Assembly (NCBI GenBank): GCA_030522415.1
Contig: CM060107.1
Span: forward strand, 25,238,571-25,302,570
Source: Channallabes apus
Lineage: Eukaryota; Chordata; Actinopteri; Siluriformes; Clariidae
Length of the DNA: 64,000 nt
Reading direction: 5' to 3'
A program made the translations under genes and the position numbers. Shown here one piece after another: positions 11,519 through 22,131 of this stretch. The notes beneath the pieces were generated by a model that was not told where the DNA came from, made no database searches, and saw only the letters and a list, made by a program, of their open reading frames with translations. The number at the start of each line of letters is the position of its first letter. Position 1 is the first letter of the stretch.

Positions 11519-11584
11519 TCTCTCTCTCTCTCTCTCTCTCTCGCTCTCTCTCTCTCTCTCAAACAAACACACACACACACACAC
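11519..11584. repeat. CT/AC microsatellite
   Basis: A (CT)n run with one interruption (about 11519-11559) is followed by an (AC)n run (about 11566-11584). These produce open frames of Ser/Leu and Arg/Glu repeats on both strands that are not genes. Confidence 0.95.
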
Positions 11585-11753
11585 ATTGGGCAGAAAGGAT
11601 GAGAAAAATAAATAAATAAAAGAAACATTAAAACATCAAACAAGCCTGTGAAATGCAAAGTAGCAAGACAAATTTCAGGCTTCATCAATGTGAATTCCTG
11701 AGAATTCCCTATTTCAGATTAAAGTGAAAAGTAATGTTGAAGTTAACAGATCT

Positions 11754-13618
11754 GGGCCCGGTTTCTCGATAACGCACACTATTCGCGCGCTAAGTAGACT
11801 CTTAAGATATATCTTACGTTAAGTGATAACTTTTCTAAGAGTATTTCTCGAACTGTCTCTTAGGAGTCTTCTTAAGTCGCTGCCTCTTACGTCCGACGTT
11901 ACGCGGCGCTGTCTACAGTGAAGGTCCTGAATTAGCGGACATCGGTTGCTCAGGAATCGATTTTTCACTCCTTTTTCATGACAGCGTTAAGAAAGACGGC
12001 ACTTTCTATGCAAATTAAACATTGCACTAAATTATTTTAATAGAGTTTATTTCGACATGGGTTAACTTAACAATAATATGCCATAATAGACAAATATATA
12101 AATTAATATTAATTAATTAATTAATATCGCTAATATTTTCATGTAACCTGTGGCGGTGAAACAAACTGGGTTTACAATCATAGTTGATGGACAAGCTGCT
12201 GATAACACTCTTCACCAGCTTCAGAAACAATGTGAAGTGTCAGTTGTTGGGGTTGTACGGTGCACTTATGGAATGAATATGATGAGATGACAGAGTGGAG
12301 GTTTAATACCCCTATCTCACACGCGGGGCCGTAAGTGCGGTTCATTATGATTCGGCACGAGTTTTGGTGCTGTTATTACGTTTCCATTTTACCACGCAAA
12401 AAAAATAAACATGTTTAACATGTGGAAGCTCGCGGACCTTGTAGATCTAATACCCCTCTCTCACCTGTGTGGCCGGACTCATCTCCGTGAGCTGCCGCGA
12501 TTGCCCATGACGTTCCTTTAACGTTCCGCGAAGTTCTGCAAGGTCTGCAAGCTTCTGCGAGGACCAGCAAAAAATTAAACGTTGAATTTTTCACGCGGAA
12601 AGATGGAAACGTAATCACAGCACAAAAACTCGGTGTGAATCATGATCAAGCCTACGGCCACAGCGCGAGGTGAGATAGAGGTATAACACACCGCAGGTGA
12701 GGTAAAGGTATAACACACCGCACCTCACAGCGAGTCAAACCGCATAAGTGAATACTGTAGGGGTATTAAACATTACAATCACACAGAAAAATTAATGGAT
12801 GCGGGGTTTGAAACTCCCAAGGTTATTTTCTCATTTAACTAAATCAAATTTCATAAAAATAAAACGTGTCAAAAGAAAAACCCATAAAGTCATGGATAAT
12901 GGCTAATGATTAATGAAACATATGTCAAACAAAAAGCAGCGAGCAGCTGGACATCGGGACGGGGAGTGTACAGTAAGTACGACGCGTTGGTCTGGCACGC
13001 GCAGGTCTGAGCAGCTCAAGAAGCTCCATAATCTGTTGCATTGGAAAGCAAAACTTTTATTTACATATTTTTTTAATAACGACCACAGGGAAAATATGAA
13101 AAGGGCTGAAGTTTTGTCTAAAGGAAAAATGTACATGACTCACACGGCTCCACGGACGGCGCCGTCTTCAGTTTAACACAACACCACGCTGTATCGCTGC
13201 CTAATTGTTCGCCACCTGTTTAATATTAATTGTGATTGGCAATTTTAATGCGTTAGTCACATTATGAAATAGGCTAATTAAAAGTCACTCTATTAGTTCT
13301 GATATCAAATAAAATAAAATTCTTAAACAGGTCTACAGTATATTCCATCATTAATACGACTTTGATAACGTGCCATAATGTGTTTGCAATACGCTGATTT
13401 ATAAAGACTGCTGCTCAGTGGCGGCGACTAGCGTCTTGAGCTGAAACTACGCTAAGTATGAGTTAAGGTTGGTCCAGACCAACCTTACGAACGTGTGACT
13501 TAGCTAAGAGATACTTAGCGTAAGAACGTTTCGGGAAATGCTCCATAAAGTTAAAAGAGAGGTTAAGGTACAACTTAAGAACTACTTAGCGATAAGAAGC
13601 TTTCGAGAAACCGGGCCC
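11754..13618. mobile_element. Non-autonomous TIR element, PIF/Harbinger-like
   Basis: The left end reads GGGCCCGGTTTCTCGATAAC and the right end, reverse-complemented, reads GGGCCCGGTTTCTCGAAAGC, so the terminal inverted repeat is at least 16 bp. Both subterminal regions are rich in CTTAAG and CTAAGT words. No transposase frame is present, so the 1.86-kb element is non-autonomous. GGGCCCG-type termini suggest PIF/Harbinger, whose usual target duplication is 3 bp, but the flanks here (TCT and TGT) differ at one base, so the superfamily is tentative. A second TIR element is nested at 12307-12765. Confidence 0.6.
12307..12765. mobile_element. Nested TTAA-flanked TIR element with internal inverted arms
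   Basis: TTAA at 12303-12306 and at 12766-12769 flanks a 459-bp element that starts TACCCCTA and ends TAGGGGTA. Inside, about 90 bp after the left end is matched in inverted form at about 12590-12690. Both arms contain a CTCGTGCCGA-like word next to GTTTTGGTGCTGTTATTACG in one orientation or the other. The word TAATACCCCT...CTCACC occurs several times. This looks like a foldback-type MITE with a TTAA target, most like piggyBac. No open frame of note is present. Confidence 0.55.
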
Positions 13619-14483
13619 TGTATAATATATAAAACAGCATGTATTACATATTTATAATGAATATTTGGAGTGGAAAGAAAACAGAAAACCTAAAAGGCTT
13701 TAATTGTATAACTACGGTGTAACCACAGATATGATGATTTTACTAGATTTAAGTAAAAATTTTAGTAACTGGTTGAGACCTATACATTTAATTGAAAAGA
13801 AAAATAATTAATCATTCAATTCAATTAAATTTTATTTATATAGCGCTTTTAACAATGGTCATTGTCTCAAAGCAGCTTCACAAAGATGAAAGAACACATT
13901 TTTTTTTTAGAAAAGAAAAAATTGGAAGTGTGTATGTGTGAGAAAAATGTGTATGGGTAATAATGAGATAAATGAATGATGAATGAAATGTCTATGATGA
14001 GCAAGCCAAGGGTGATGGCGACGGTGGCAAGGAAAAACTCCCTGAAATGGCAATAGGAAGAAACCTTGAGAGGAACCAGACTCAACAGGGAACTCATCCT
14101 CATTTGGGTGATAACAGATAGAAATGATATGACATCATGTGTGTTGTGCAGGTGAAAGTTCAATATGACAGAAATTCTTTAAATTGACATGAAGTCCAGT
14201 TCAGCATAGGGACGAGTCAGTAGGTGCAGAGGGCAGATGAGGTCTGGATCACTGGTAGCACAGGAGCAGCCTGTGTAGCTCCAAACCATCATGAAACAGA
14301 ATCCAGCTGGAGCTGGTCCTTCTCTGGATGCTTCAGGAACCTCGCAGGGTCGACCTTTGTCTACTGAAGCTGGCACAATCTCCCGATGCCTCAGGATGAG
14401 TAGAAAAATACAGAACACATAGGGAGAATTAGCGTAGTTGCCATTCAGGATAGGTGTACTGGAGTATGAGATTATGGGATGAG

Positions 14484-15303
14484 TTACTTGTATGCCAAAT
14501 TAAAAATATGCATCTTGAGTCTACTTTTGAACTGGGAAACCGTGTCTGCTCCCCGAACACTGTCTGGAAGGCTATTCCAAAGCTTTGGAGCTAAATATGA
14601 AAATGCCCTACCCCCTTTTGTAGATTTTGAAATTCTGGGAACTACCAGAAGTCCGGAGTTTTGTGATCTTAAGGTGCATGGTGGATTGTAGCGTATCAGA
14701 AGACTGGTTAGGTATGTGGGAGCTAAACCATTTAAGGCCTTGTGTGTAAGTAATACTATTTTGTAATTTATTCCAGACTGAACAGGTAGCCAGTGCAAGG
14801 ATGATAATATTGGGGTTATATGATCATATTTTCTGGATCTAGTGAGAACCCTGGTGGCTGCATTTAGGACTAACTGAAGCTTGTTTATTGAGGATGCAGG
14901 ACAACCACCTAGTAATGCATTACAATAGTCCAGTCTGGAGGTCATGAATGCATGAACTAGCTTTTCTGCATCAGGTACTGATAAGATGCTCCTAAGTTTG
15001 GCAATATTTCTAAGATGGAAAAAGGTTGTTTTTGTGATATTTGAAATGTGATTTTCAAAGGACAAGTTACTGTCTAATATTACGCCCAGGTCTTTTACTG
15101 TCGAGCTGGTAGTAACAGTACATCCTTCTAAACGCAAGCTGAATTGTGAAAGCTGTTGCGTGCTGGTTTTTGGGCCGATAAGTAATATCTCCGTCTTATC
15201 TGAATTTAGTAAAAGAAAGTTATTGGTCATCCAATCTTTTATGTCCTGGTCACACTCAGTTAATCTAGACAACTTAGGTACAGTATTGCGTCTGGTTTTG
15301 TTG
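14484..15303 (-). pseudogene. L2 copy 1 ORF2: RT thumb and C-terminal region
   Basis: The frame encodes the C-terminal part of ORF2p. Visible blocks are DIKDWMTNNFLLLNSDKTEI, VKDLGVILDSNLSFENHI, LVHAFMTSRLDYCNALLGG, KLQLVLNAATRVLTRSRKYD, ILSSLHWLPV and GGRAFSYLAPKLWNSLPDSV. These are the standard conserved blocks of the region after the RT active site in L2/CR1 LINEs. The frame is open for about 270 codons and ends in a stop at 14484. Its N-terminal link to the active site is cut by the inserted LINE. Removing the insert restores Q-L-Y-I-N-K-T-R-R across the junction. Confidence 0.85.
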
Positions 15304-15310
15304 ATATATA

Positions 15311-17053
15311 CTGTATCTTTCTTCAATAGATTTGATGTCCCTATGTCTCACACTCCCCCCGACTTCAACCCAAATCCACACATTCCTGCTCCTATGTCCT
15401 CCCCTACACAGAGAACAGTCACAGTCACTACTCCTGCACTCCCAGCAATCAACATCTCAGTGGATCAGGTTAAACATGGCCTGAGTAAGATCAGCCCTAC
15501 AAAAGCTGTAGGTCCGGATAAGATCAATCCGAGAGTCCTGAAATCCTGTGCTCCCCAACTATGTGGTGTCCTCCAGTACCTCTTTAGCCTGAGTCTGTCT
15601 CTTCAGAAAGTCCCTGCACTGTGGAAAACATCATGCATTGTGCCGGTACCCAAAACACCACGTCCCTGTGCCCAGAACGACTACAGGCCGGTTGCTTTAA
15701 CATCGCACATTATGAAGGTGTTTGAGAGACTGATCCTGGATACACTTCGTCCCCTGGTGAAGTCCTCTCTGGACCCTCTTCAGTTTGCCTATCAGCCGTT
15801 CATGGGTGTTGATGACGCCATAATTCACCTGCTACATCGCACCTACTCTCACCTTGACAAGCCTAGGACCTCCGTAAGGATGATGTTCTTTGACTTCTCC
15901 AGTGCCTTCAACACCATCCAACCAGCAGTACTGGGGGAGAAATTAAGGAACATAAACATTGACACCCGCTTGGTTTCCTGGATCATGGACTACCTGACCT
16001 GCCGCCCCCAGTATGTCCGACTACAGAACTGTGTGTCAGACACTTTGATCTGCAACACTGGAGCTCCACAGGGGACGGTACTATCTCCGTTTCTTTTCAC
16101 CCTCTATACATCCGACTTTAGATATAACTCAGAGTCATGCCACCTGCAGAAGTTCTCTGACGACTCTGTGGTTGTTGGGTGTATAGAGGAGGGTGACACC
16201 TCGGAGTACCAGTCTGTTGTGGATGACTTCGTTTCCTGGTGTGAGCGTAATCACCTACAACTCAACATCAGGAAAACAAAGGAGATGGTGGTAGACTTTA
16301 GGAGAAGCAAGACCCCTGTGACTCCTATATCTGTCAAGGGGGAGATAGTGGACATTGTCTCCGATTACAAATATCTGGGAGTTTATCTGGACAACAAACT
16401 TGACTGGTCACTCAACACAACGGCACTCTACAAGAAAGGCCAGAGTCGATTGTACTTTCTTCGAAGGCTCAGGTCTTTTAACGTCTGTAATACCATTCTA
16501 CGGATGTTCTATGAGACCGTTGTGGCGAGTGTCATTTTTTACGCTGTGGTCTGTTGGGGTGGTAACATTAAGGTGTCTGATAAGAACAAACTGGACAAGT
16601 CCATTAAAAAGGCCGGATCTGTGCTAGGCATGGAGCTTGACTCGGTGGATGTAGTAGCGAAGAGGAGGATTCTGTCCAAAGTACAATCCATTGTGAACAA
16701 TCCTTCTCACCCGCTATACAGTGTTTTGGCTGAACAGAGGAGCAGTTTCAGCCAGAGACTGATTACTATCAAGTGTTCCACCGAGCGTCACAGAAGATCC
16801 TTTCTCCCAACGGCCATAAAACTTTACAACTCTTCTCTGTAACTCATACAGACATGTATGTGGATTTTTTCACTGACTGGTATACAACAGGACACTAATA
16901 CTTACCCATTTTTTTTTTTTTTTTTTTTTTTTTTTGGTATTATTATTTATTACCTTTATTACCTTCCTTAGTTAAACAACTGTGAGCACCTGTAACCGAG
17001 CATAAGCAATTTCCCTTTGGGATCAATAAAGTTCTTTGAATCTTGAATCTTGA
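15311..17053 (+). mobile_element. 5'-truncated LINE (CR1/Rex1-like) inserted in L2
   Basis: This is a plus-strand non-LTR element flanked by ATATATA on both sides (15304-15310 and 17054-17060), a 7-bp target duplication. The empty L2 frame can be rebuilt by joining the flanks. It lacks an endonuclease, so it is 5' truncated, as is usual for target-primed reverse transcription. The 3' UTR has a poly-T-rich tract (about 16911-16935) and ends in tandem TTGAATC units (about 17034-17053), a CR1/L2-style short-repeat tail instead of poly-A. The reading frame of the RT is still open. Confidence 0.85.
15313..16842 (+). CDS. LINE reverse transcriptase, open frame, 5' truncated
   Basis: About 510 codons are open from the insertion point to the stop at 16842. 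Blocks in order are: KISPTKAVGPDKINPRVLKS, NDYRPVALTSHIMKVFERLI, FDFSSAFNTIQPAVLGEKL, NTGAPQGTVLSPFLFTLYTS, the active site FSDDSVVVG, LNIRKTKEMVVDFRRSK, and the C-terminal LYFLRRLRSFNV...FYETVVASV. The active site reads S-D-D-S in place of the more common A-D-D-T; I believe variants with Ser occur in this fish group. No endonuclease is present, so the element cannot retrotranspose by itself. The open frame suggests a fairly young insertion. A longer frame from 15160 includes antisense L2 sequence and is not real. Confidence 0.85.
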   Translation, partial: VSFFNRFDVPMSHTPPDFNPNPHIPAPMSSPTQRTVTVTTPALPAINISVDQVKHGLSKISPTKAVGPDKINPRVLKSCAPQLCGVLQYLFSLSLSLQKVPALWKTSCIVPVPKTPRPCAQNDYRPVALTSHIMKVFERLILDTLRPLVKSSLDPLQFAYQPFMGVDDAIIHLLHRTYSHLDKPRTSVRMMFFDFSSAFNTIQPAVLGEKLRNINIDTRLVSWIMDYLTCRPQYVRLQNCVSDTLICNTGAPQGTVLSPFLFTLYTSDFRYNSESCHLQKFSDDSVVVGCIEEGDTSEYQSVVDDFVSWCERNHLQLNIRKTKEMVVDFRRSKTPVTPISVKGEIVDIVSDYKYLGVYLDNKLDWSLNTTALYKKGQSRLYFLRRLRSFNVCNTILRMFYETVVASVIFYAVVCWGGNIKVSDKNKLDKSIKKAGSVLGMELDSVDVVAKRRILSKVQSIVNNPSHPLYSVLAEQRSSFSQRLITIKCSTERHRRSFLPTAIKLYNSSL

Positions 17054-17060
17054 ATCTTGA

Positions 17061-17494
17061 ATATATAATTGGGTATCATCAGCATAACAATGGAAACTAA
17101 TCCCATGTCTTCTAATGATGTTACCCAAGGGAAGCATGTATATTGAGAACAGCAGAGGACCTAAAACTGACTCTTGTGGGACCCCATATTTCACTGGCAT
17201 TACACCAGACGGTTCTCCATTCAGATCTACAAAATGGTATCGATCAGACAGGTATGATCTAAACCATTTAAATGCCCGTCCCTGAATATGTATGTGATTT
17301 TGTAAGCGATCTATGAGAATATTATGATCTACAGTGTCAAATGCAGCACTAAGATCAAGTAAGACTAGAATTGAGATGCAGCCTTGGTCTGAAGCTAAAA
17401 GCAAGTCATTTGAAATCTTAACTAGTGCAGTTTCTATACTATGATGGGGCCTGAAACCTGACTGAAATTCTACGAGGATGTTGTTTTCCTGCAA
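17061..17494 (-). pseudogene. L2 copy 1 ORF2: RT palm
   Basis: This is the central RT domain of L2 copy 1. Blocks are [60 protein letters not shown] and the active site [13 protein letters not shown]. In [10 protein letters not shown] the usual G of PQGS is replaced by E, a likely inactivating change. The stretch next to the active site is cut by the plus-strand LINE; the frame after it in the raw sequence is foreign. Confidence 0.85.
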
Positions 17495-17536
17495 GAATGT
17501 GCATATTTGAGCTGATACGACTTTTTCTAATATTTT

Positions 17537-18094
17537 TTAAATGAACGGAAGGTTTGAAATCGTTCTGTAATTTGTTATTTCATTCACGTCCAAATTAGAT
17601 TTTTTAAGAAGCGGCTTAATAACTGCCAACTTGAAAGGTTTAGGGACGTGACCTAGATATAATGAAGAATTAATAATGTTTAGAAGTGGCTCTCCAACCG
17701 TAAGCATCACTTCCTTTAAAAATCTGGTTGGGATTGGGTCTAACAGGCATGTTGTTGATTTGGCTGAGGTAATAAGTTTATACAGCTCTTCCTGTCCTAT
17801 ACCTGTAAAACTCTGAAAATCTAAATGTGGAGCTATAGGCTGAACTGGATCGTGAAATACTATTAGAGGTTGAACCTCCGTTATTTTCTTCCTGATACTA
17901 TTGATTTTTTCATTAAAGAAGTCCATAAAATCTTCACTTCTAAACTGTGATGGGATACTCTCTGCGGGCATCTTAGGTTTTGTTAGGTGAGCCACTGTAC
18001 TAAATAAGAACCTGGGATTGTTTTGGTTTCTTGCTATCAGTTGGCTAAGATGCTCGGTCCTAGCAGTTTTTAGAGCCTGTCTATAGCTGCACAT
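17537..18094 (-). pseudogene. L2 copy 1 ORF2: endonuclease-RT linker
   Basis: The open frame encodes the segment between endonuclease and RT palm. Blocks include NNPRFLFSTVAHLTKPK, DFMDFFNEKINSIRKKI, LLDPIPTRFLKEVM and [20 protein letters not shown] followed by NYRTISNLPFI, the first RT motif. A frameshift or stop at about 17520 separates it from the palm segment. The order and spacing match copies 2 and 3. Confidence 0.85.
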
Positions 18095-18155
18095 ACTGTC
18101 TTTATACGCAATTCGAAAAACTTCTAATTTAGTTTTCCTCCATTTTCGCTCGAGG

Positions 18156-18920
18156 TTACGGGTTCCCCTCGCGAGTATGACTGTGCAAGTGTTTTATCTC
18201 TTTTTTAAATCTGATGGGAGCAACAGTGTGTAATGTACTGGTAAAAATAGTGCCCATGCTGCTAGTCACTTCATCTAGGTCGTCTGCATTTAGGGATCTA
18301 ATAAGAAATTGGGACAGATCCGGCAGATTACTTGTGAATCTGTCTTTAGTAGTCGGATTGATATTTCTAACAAATTTATAAAGTGGGGAGACACAACTAA
18401 TCTGTTCTACGTGTAGAGTATATATCAGGAGGTGATGATCTGTGATATCGTCACTTTGAGGTAAGATCTCTATATTAGAGACATCTATACCATGGGATAT
18501 AATTAAATCTAGCGTATGATTAAAGGGGTGAGTTGCTCCAATTATATTTTGTTTAACCCCAAAAGAATTTAGTAAATCCATAAATGCGAGTGCTAAAGCG
18601 TCGTTAGCATCATCTACATGAATGTTAAAGTCTCCTACTATCAATACTTTGTCTGAGTTAACCAATAGGTCTGATAGCAGATGTCCAAATTCTTTAAGAA
18701 AATCAACATATGGCCCTGGGGGTCTATACACGGTGGCCAGGGTAAAATATAGCAAGGGTTTAATATGCATTTCATTGAGTGCAACATTAATGATACGCAC
18801 TTCAAATGAGTTAAACCTGGGCCTTATTTTCTGAGTAGCAGTGAGTATATCATTGTAGATAGTAGCGACACCACCACCGCGACCTGTTAGACGGGGCTCA
18901 TGCTTATAGAAATATCCTGA
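18156..18920 (-). pseudogene. L2 copy 1 ORF2: AP endonuclease domain
   Basis: This is the endonuclease of L2 ORF2p, which nicks target DNA to prime reverse transcription. Motifs visible are LTGRGGGVATIYND (about 18860-18900, in a frame joined by readthrough), TVYRPPGPYVDFLKEFGHLL, the catalytic GDFNIHVDD, and a late DITDHHLL block corresponding to the SDH motif. The usual S-D-H reads T-D-H here. The N-terminal part of the domain (18920-19060) is broken by stops. Confidence 0.8.
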
Positions 18921-19255
18921 CGGAGTACTGTAGACTCATTCAGACCAATATATTAATTTTGTTTAAGCCAGTTTTCGGAGCATCAAGGCAATAATCTGAG
19001 ATCATTTCATTAACAATAAGTGTTAATGAGTGTCAATAAGGGATCTAATTTTGAGCAGTCCAAACTTTAGAGGTAGAGTTTGATTACTTATTTGGCCTTT
19101 TTCTGGTTTTATTGTTATCAGATTGTTTCGGGCAAATTTAACAAATTTATTCTTTTTTCTCACTATTCGGGGAACAGACACAATTTCTATAGGACAAGCT
19201 ATGTGTGTGTGTCTATCAGTATGGTGAGTTGTAATATGGCTAATGCGATTGGAAT

Positions 19256-20110
19256 CTACAGTATGACTTCCCGCCAGTCAGATGGTTCGTAGTGTCCTGG
19301 AGATGTTATCAGAAAGGACCGCTGCTCCAGCTCTGCTAGTAATTTCTGTTGTTGACACCAAGATTGTAACCATTCATTAAAGGCAAATAATCTACTGAAC
19401 TTCTCGATTCCTCGCTGAAATGTGGGAAGCGGTCCAGATACAACGATCCTTGTCGTGGGTGATGTGCTGCGGACCTTCTCGACCAGGCTCCTGAAGTCCT
19501 TCTTTAGGATCTCCGTCTGCATCAGCCTGGTGTCGTTCGTGCCAGCATGAAGGTTCTTCTTCAGGGCAGCAGGCACCTGTGCAGCAACATCAAGAACACG
19601 AGCACCAGGTAAACAGCGAGTGTACGCCTTACCTTTATCCGTGGTAGCATGCACGTGCCGGACGATGGAGTCTCCGATGATCAGCGCATCGTGTGCCGTC
19701 TCGCGGAGAGGAGCGAAGTGGTTTCGGGTCGTGATCTCGAAGACGGGTGGTGGCGGAGGGGGAGAGGTCCTCGCCCGGGACTTGGCGCACATCTTCCGCT
19801 GCTGCTGTATCCAGGCCTCATGGTATCCCGACCCTGGGGTGAAGTAAACCTGGGCGGGCTGCGTCCTTGGTGCGTTGGACCTGGGCAGAGAAACACGCGG
19901 GGTTGAGGTTGTAGGAGAATTCTCACGCCGAGAATTTACCTGGGACAGCGTCGGTCCGTGACGATTCCAGCGTGGTTTTCCGCTGCTGTAGCCGGGCCAG
20001 CTTCACCTGTAGCTCGCGGATCAGCTTCTCCACGGCCTCCAGCTCCAAATCCACCGAGTGAGCTCCAGTGTCTCCTCACCTGCACACAGAGGCAGAGACA
20101 CAACCGACAT
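19256..20110 (-). pseudogene. L2 copy 1 ORF1 with GDSL/SGNH esterase remnant
   Basis: ORF1p of CR1/L2 LINEs often carries an SGNH esterase-like domain. Here a Pro-rich stretch is followed by ALIIGDSIVRHV (the G-D-S nucleophile block), LPGARVLDVAAQVPAAL and HAGTNDTRLMQTEILKKDF (the Asn block). The C-terminal D-x-x-H block, which should follow the YEPSD sequence, is lost. The ORF starts at 20110 (ATG) but is broken near 20030 and again before 19793. The remaining open part is 178 codons. Confidence 0.75.
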
Positions 20111-20215
20111 GGTGTCTAAAAATGGAAAATAATCAGTGTGAAGAAGCGTAAACAAACTTGTGATAGCCGGGCTAATGGGCTAGCGATGCTAATGCCGGCT
20201 AAAAGCGGTGTGCTG

Positions 20216-20861
20216 CAAAACACTTAAAACTTAACGATATAACATGTATTTTGAGTGAATATATTATAAGATCGTATGAAATATTTATCTGCTGTATGTT
20301 CACTCTTTTTAAGGGGATGAAAAAGTTGGAAAATTGGTCAGCCTGGCAGAGCTCGGAAAAAATCAGCGTCTCAGCGTCCTCGTACAAGGTTGCCCCATGC
20401 AACAGGCAACAGGAGCTCAGATATGAGGTTATAGAACAAAGAAAATCCATATCTTGTGATGCATTTATAACATATATTTATGGCATACTGACAGGGCTGG
20501 AATTTCTACCTAATTTCTACCTATTTCTATTTGCATACTAAACTGCTACAGTTATACAAACTGTGGCATTGTGTTACATCATATTATCATTACACCAATC
20601 TTCTTTCCACAGATTTTCAATACCTAAAGAGGCAGGAGGACCACTCCTGCCTCTTTAGCAATGATAATTTTATCAATAAGTTTGTTTTCTTTTCATTATT
20701 TAGCAATAATCAAATTTCTACTTCTTCTGAAAATGACGGTCCGGAATTCACCAGAAGCAAACCTTTATGCAGACTACATCATATTTGAAAGCTTTTGACT
20801 CCCATGGAATACCAGGGTCTGCAGAAGACACAGAATGCAGAATCCATATTAGTGGTTTTCA
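20216..20861. other. Unassigned spacer between two LINE-derived blocks
   Basis: This is about 650 bp between the 5' end of L2 copy 1 and the broken 3' end of a Rex1-like LINE. It has no recognisable gene. It contains a perfect 15-bp inverted repeat with a 5-base loop (20624-20658), listed separately. It may be older host DNA at the insertion site, or the remainder after a deletion. Confidence 0.45.
20624..20658. repeat. Perfect 15-bp hairpin
   Basis: CTAAAGAGGCAGGAG (20624-20638), loop GACCA, and CTCCTGCCTCTTTAG (20644-20658) form a perfect 15-bp stem. No poly-T follows on either strand and no tRNA or known small-RNA feature is recognisable. It may be a chance duplication by template switching. 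Function is unknown. Confidence 0.9.
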
Positions 20862-21245
20862 AGCTTTTTTGGAGCATCGATAAAAAGACACCGTCAGTCT
20901 CTGGGAGATGTTGTTCTTCCTGAGCATTCTCAGGAAATACAGTCTCTGCTGGGCCTTTTTCAGCATCTCGGATGTCTTTACCCCCCAGCTCAGATCCTCC
21001 TCAACAGAAAGCGGAAGTACGGAACTCTCTCCACACAGTCCCCGCTGAAAAACAGTGGTGAAACGTCCATTTTTTTCCTCCTAAAATCTATGATGACCTC
21101 CTTGGTCTTGGTGTTGAGGAGCAGATTATTTTCTCCACACCAGGCTGTTAGCCGTTCCACCTCATACCTGTACGCAGACTCATCCCCCCCCCCGAAGATG
21201 AGCCCAACTATTGTTGTGTCATCTGCAAATTTGACAAGGGTGTTA

Positions 21246-22130
21246 CTATGCTGGACAGGTGTACAGGGTGTAGAGCAGGGGGCTCAAAACACAACCCTGT
21301 GGTGACCCGGTGCTGAGGCTGATGGCCGGCGATGTATGTGGGCCCACTCGCACTCTCTGACTACGACCATGCAGAAAGCTCCTAATCCATAGGCAGATGA
21401 AATATGGAAGCCCCAGGTCCACTAGTTTGTCCATCAGTTTGTGGGGGAGGATTGTATTAAACGCAGAGCTGTAATCCACAAAAAGTAGCCGCACGTAGCT
21501 TCCCGGGTGCTCCAAATGGGATAGCGCTGCCTGGAGAGCTGTTAATATGGCATCTTCTGTGGATCTGTTTGCCCTGTATGCAAACTGGTGTGTGTCATAA
21601 TTTGGTGGGAGGAATGAAATGATGTGACTCCGTACAAGCTTTTCGAAGCACTTCATCACCACAGGGGTGAGAGCAACTGTCCGGTAATCACTAAAACTGT
21701 TAATGTGTAATTTTTTAGGCAGGGGGACTATAATTGAGGATTTTAGGCAGAGTGGAACAGTGGCCTGGGACAAGGACTGATTGAAAATCCTGGTGAGGAC
21801 TCCGGCCAGCTGGTCAGCACAGTCCTTCAGCACCCTTCCAGAGATGCCATCCGGTCCTGCAGCCTTCCTGGTGTTTATGGACCGCAGGGTACGTCTCACC
21901 TCCCACTCTTCTACTGTCCATGCTTCGTGAGCGCCCGGTGTAAGTATGAGTGCACCTGTTTGATCTACCTCAAAACGGGCAAAGAAGTAGTTCAGTTTCT
22001 CTGCCAGCGAAGCATCACCATCAGCACCGCCAACGTTGGTCTTGTAGTTTGTAAGATGCTGAACTCCCTGCCACACCTTCCTGCTGTTGTGACTGTCCAG
22101 GTGGTCCTCGATTTTCCTCCTGTACATCAA
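21246..22130 (-). pseudogene. Rex1-like LINE ORF2: reverse transcriptase
   Basis: The frame has 294 codons. Blocks are [77 protein letters not shown] and [19 protein letters not shown]. The active site FADDT is in another frame immediately downstream (about 21215-21230, next to a C-rich tract at 21186-21195), so a small indel breaks the gene before the catalytic Asp pair. RT function is therefore lost. Confidence 0.85.
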
Positions 22131-22131
22131 T

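Larger units (their letters stand above)
13809..20215 (-). mobile_element. L2 LINE, copy 1, near full length, interrupted
   Basis: This is a non-LTR retrotransposon on the minus strand. Its 3' end lies at about 13809, where AT-rich sequence like TTTTATTTATATAGCGCTTT marks the usual 3' UTR of this fish LINE group. Going 5' come an RT C-terminal region, RT palm, endonuclease and ORF1 with a GDSL-type esterase, ending at about 20215. A plus-strand LINE (15311-17053) is inserted in the RT domain. Removing the insert gives an element of about 4.7 kb, close to full length for an L2. Multiple stops show it is dead. Its ORF1 belongs to a different subfamily from copies 2 and 3. Confidence 0.8.

Noticed and set aside
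11276..11688. Overlapping open frames on both strands with Ser/Leu and Arg/Glu repeats
   Set aside because: They come from the CT/AC microsatellite at 11519-11584.
15160..15312. First 50 codons of the 560-codon plus-strand frame
   Set aside because: This part is the antisense of L2 copy 1; the real LINE frame starts at the insertion point 15311-15313.
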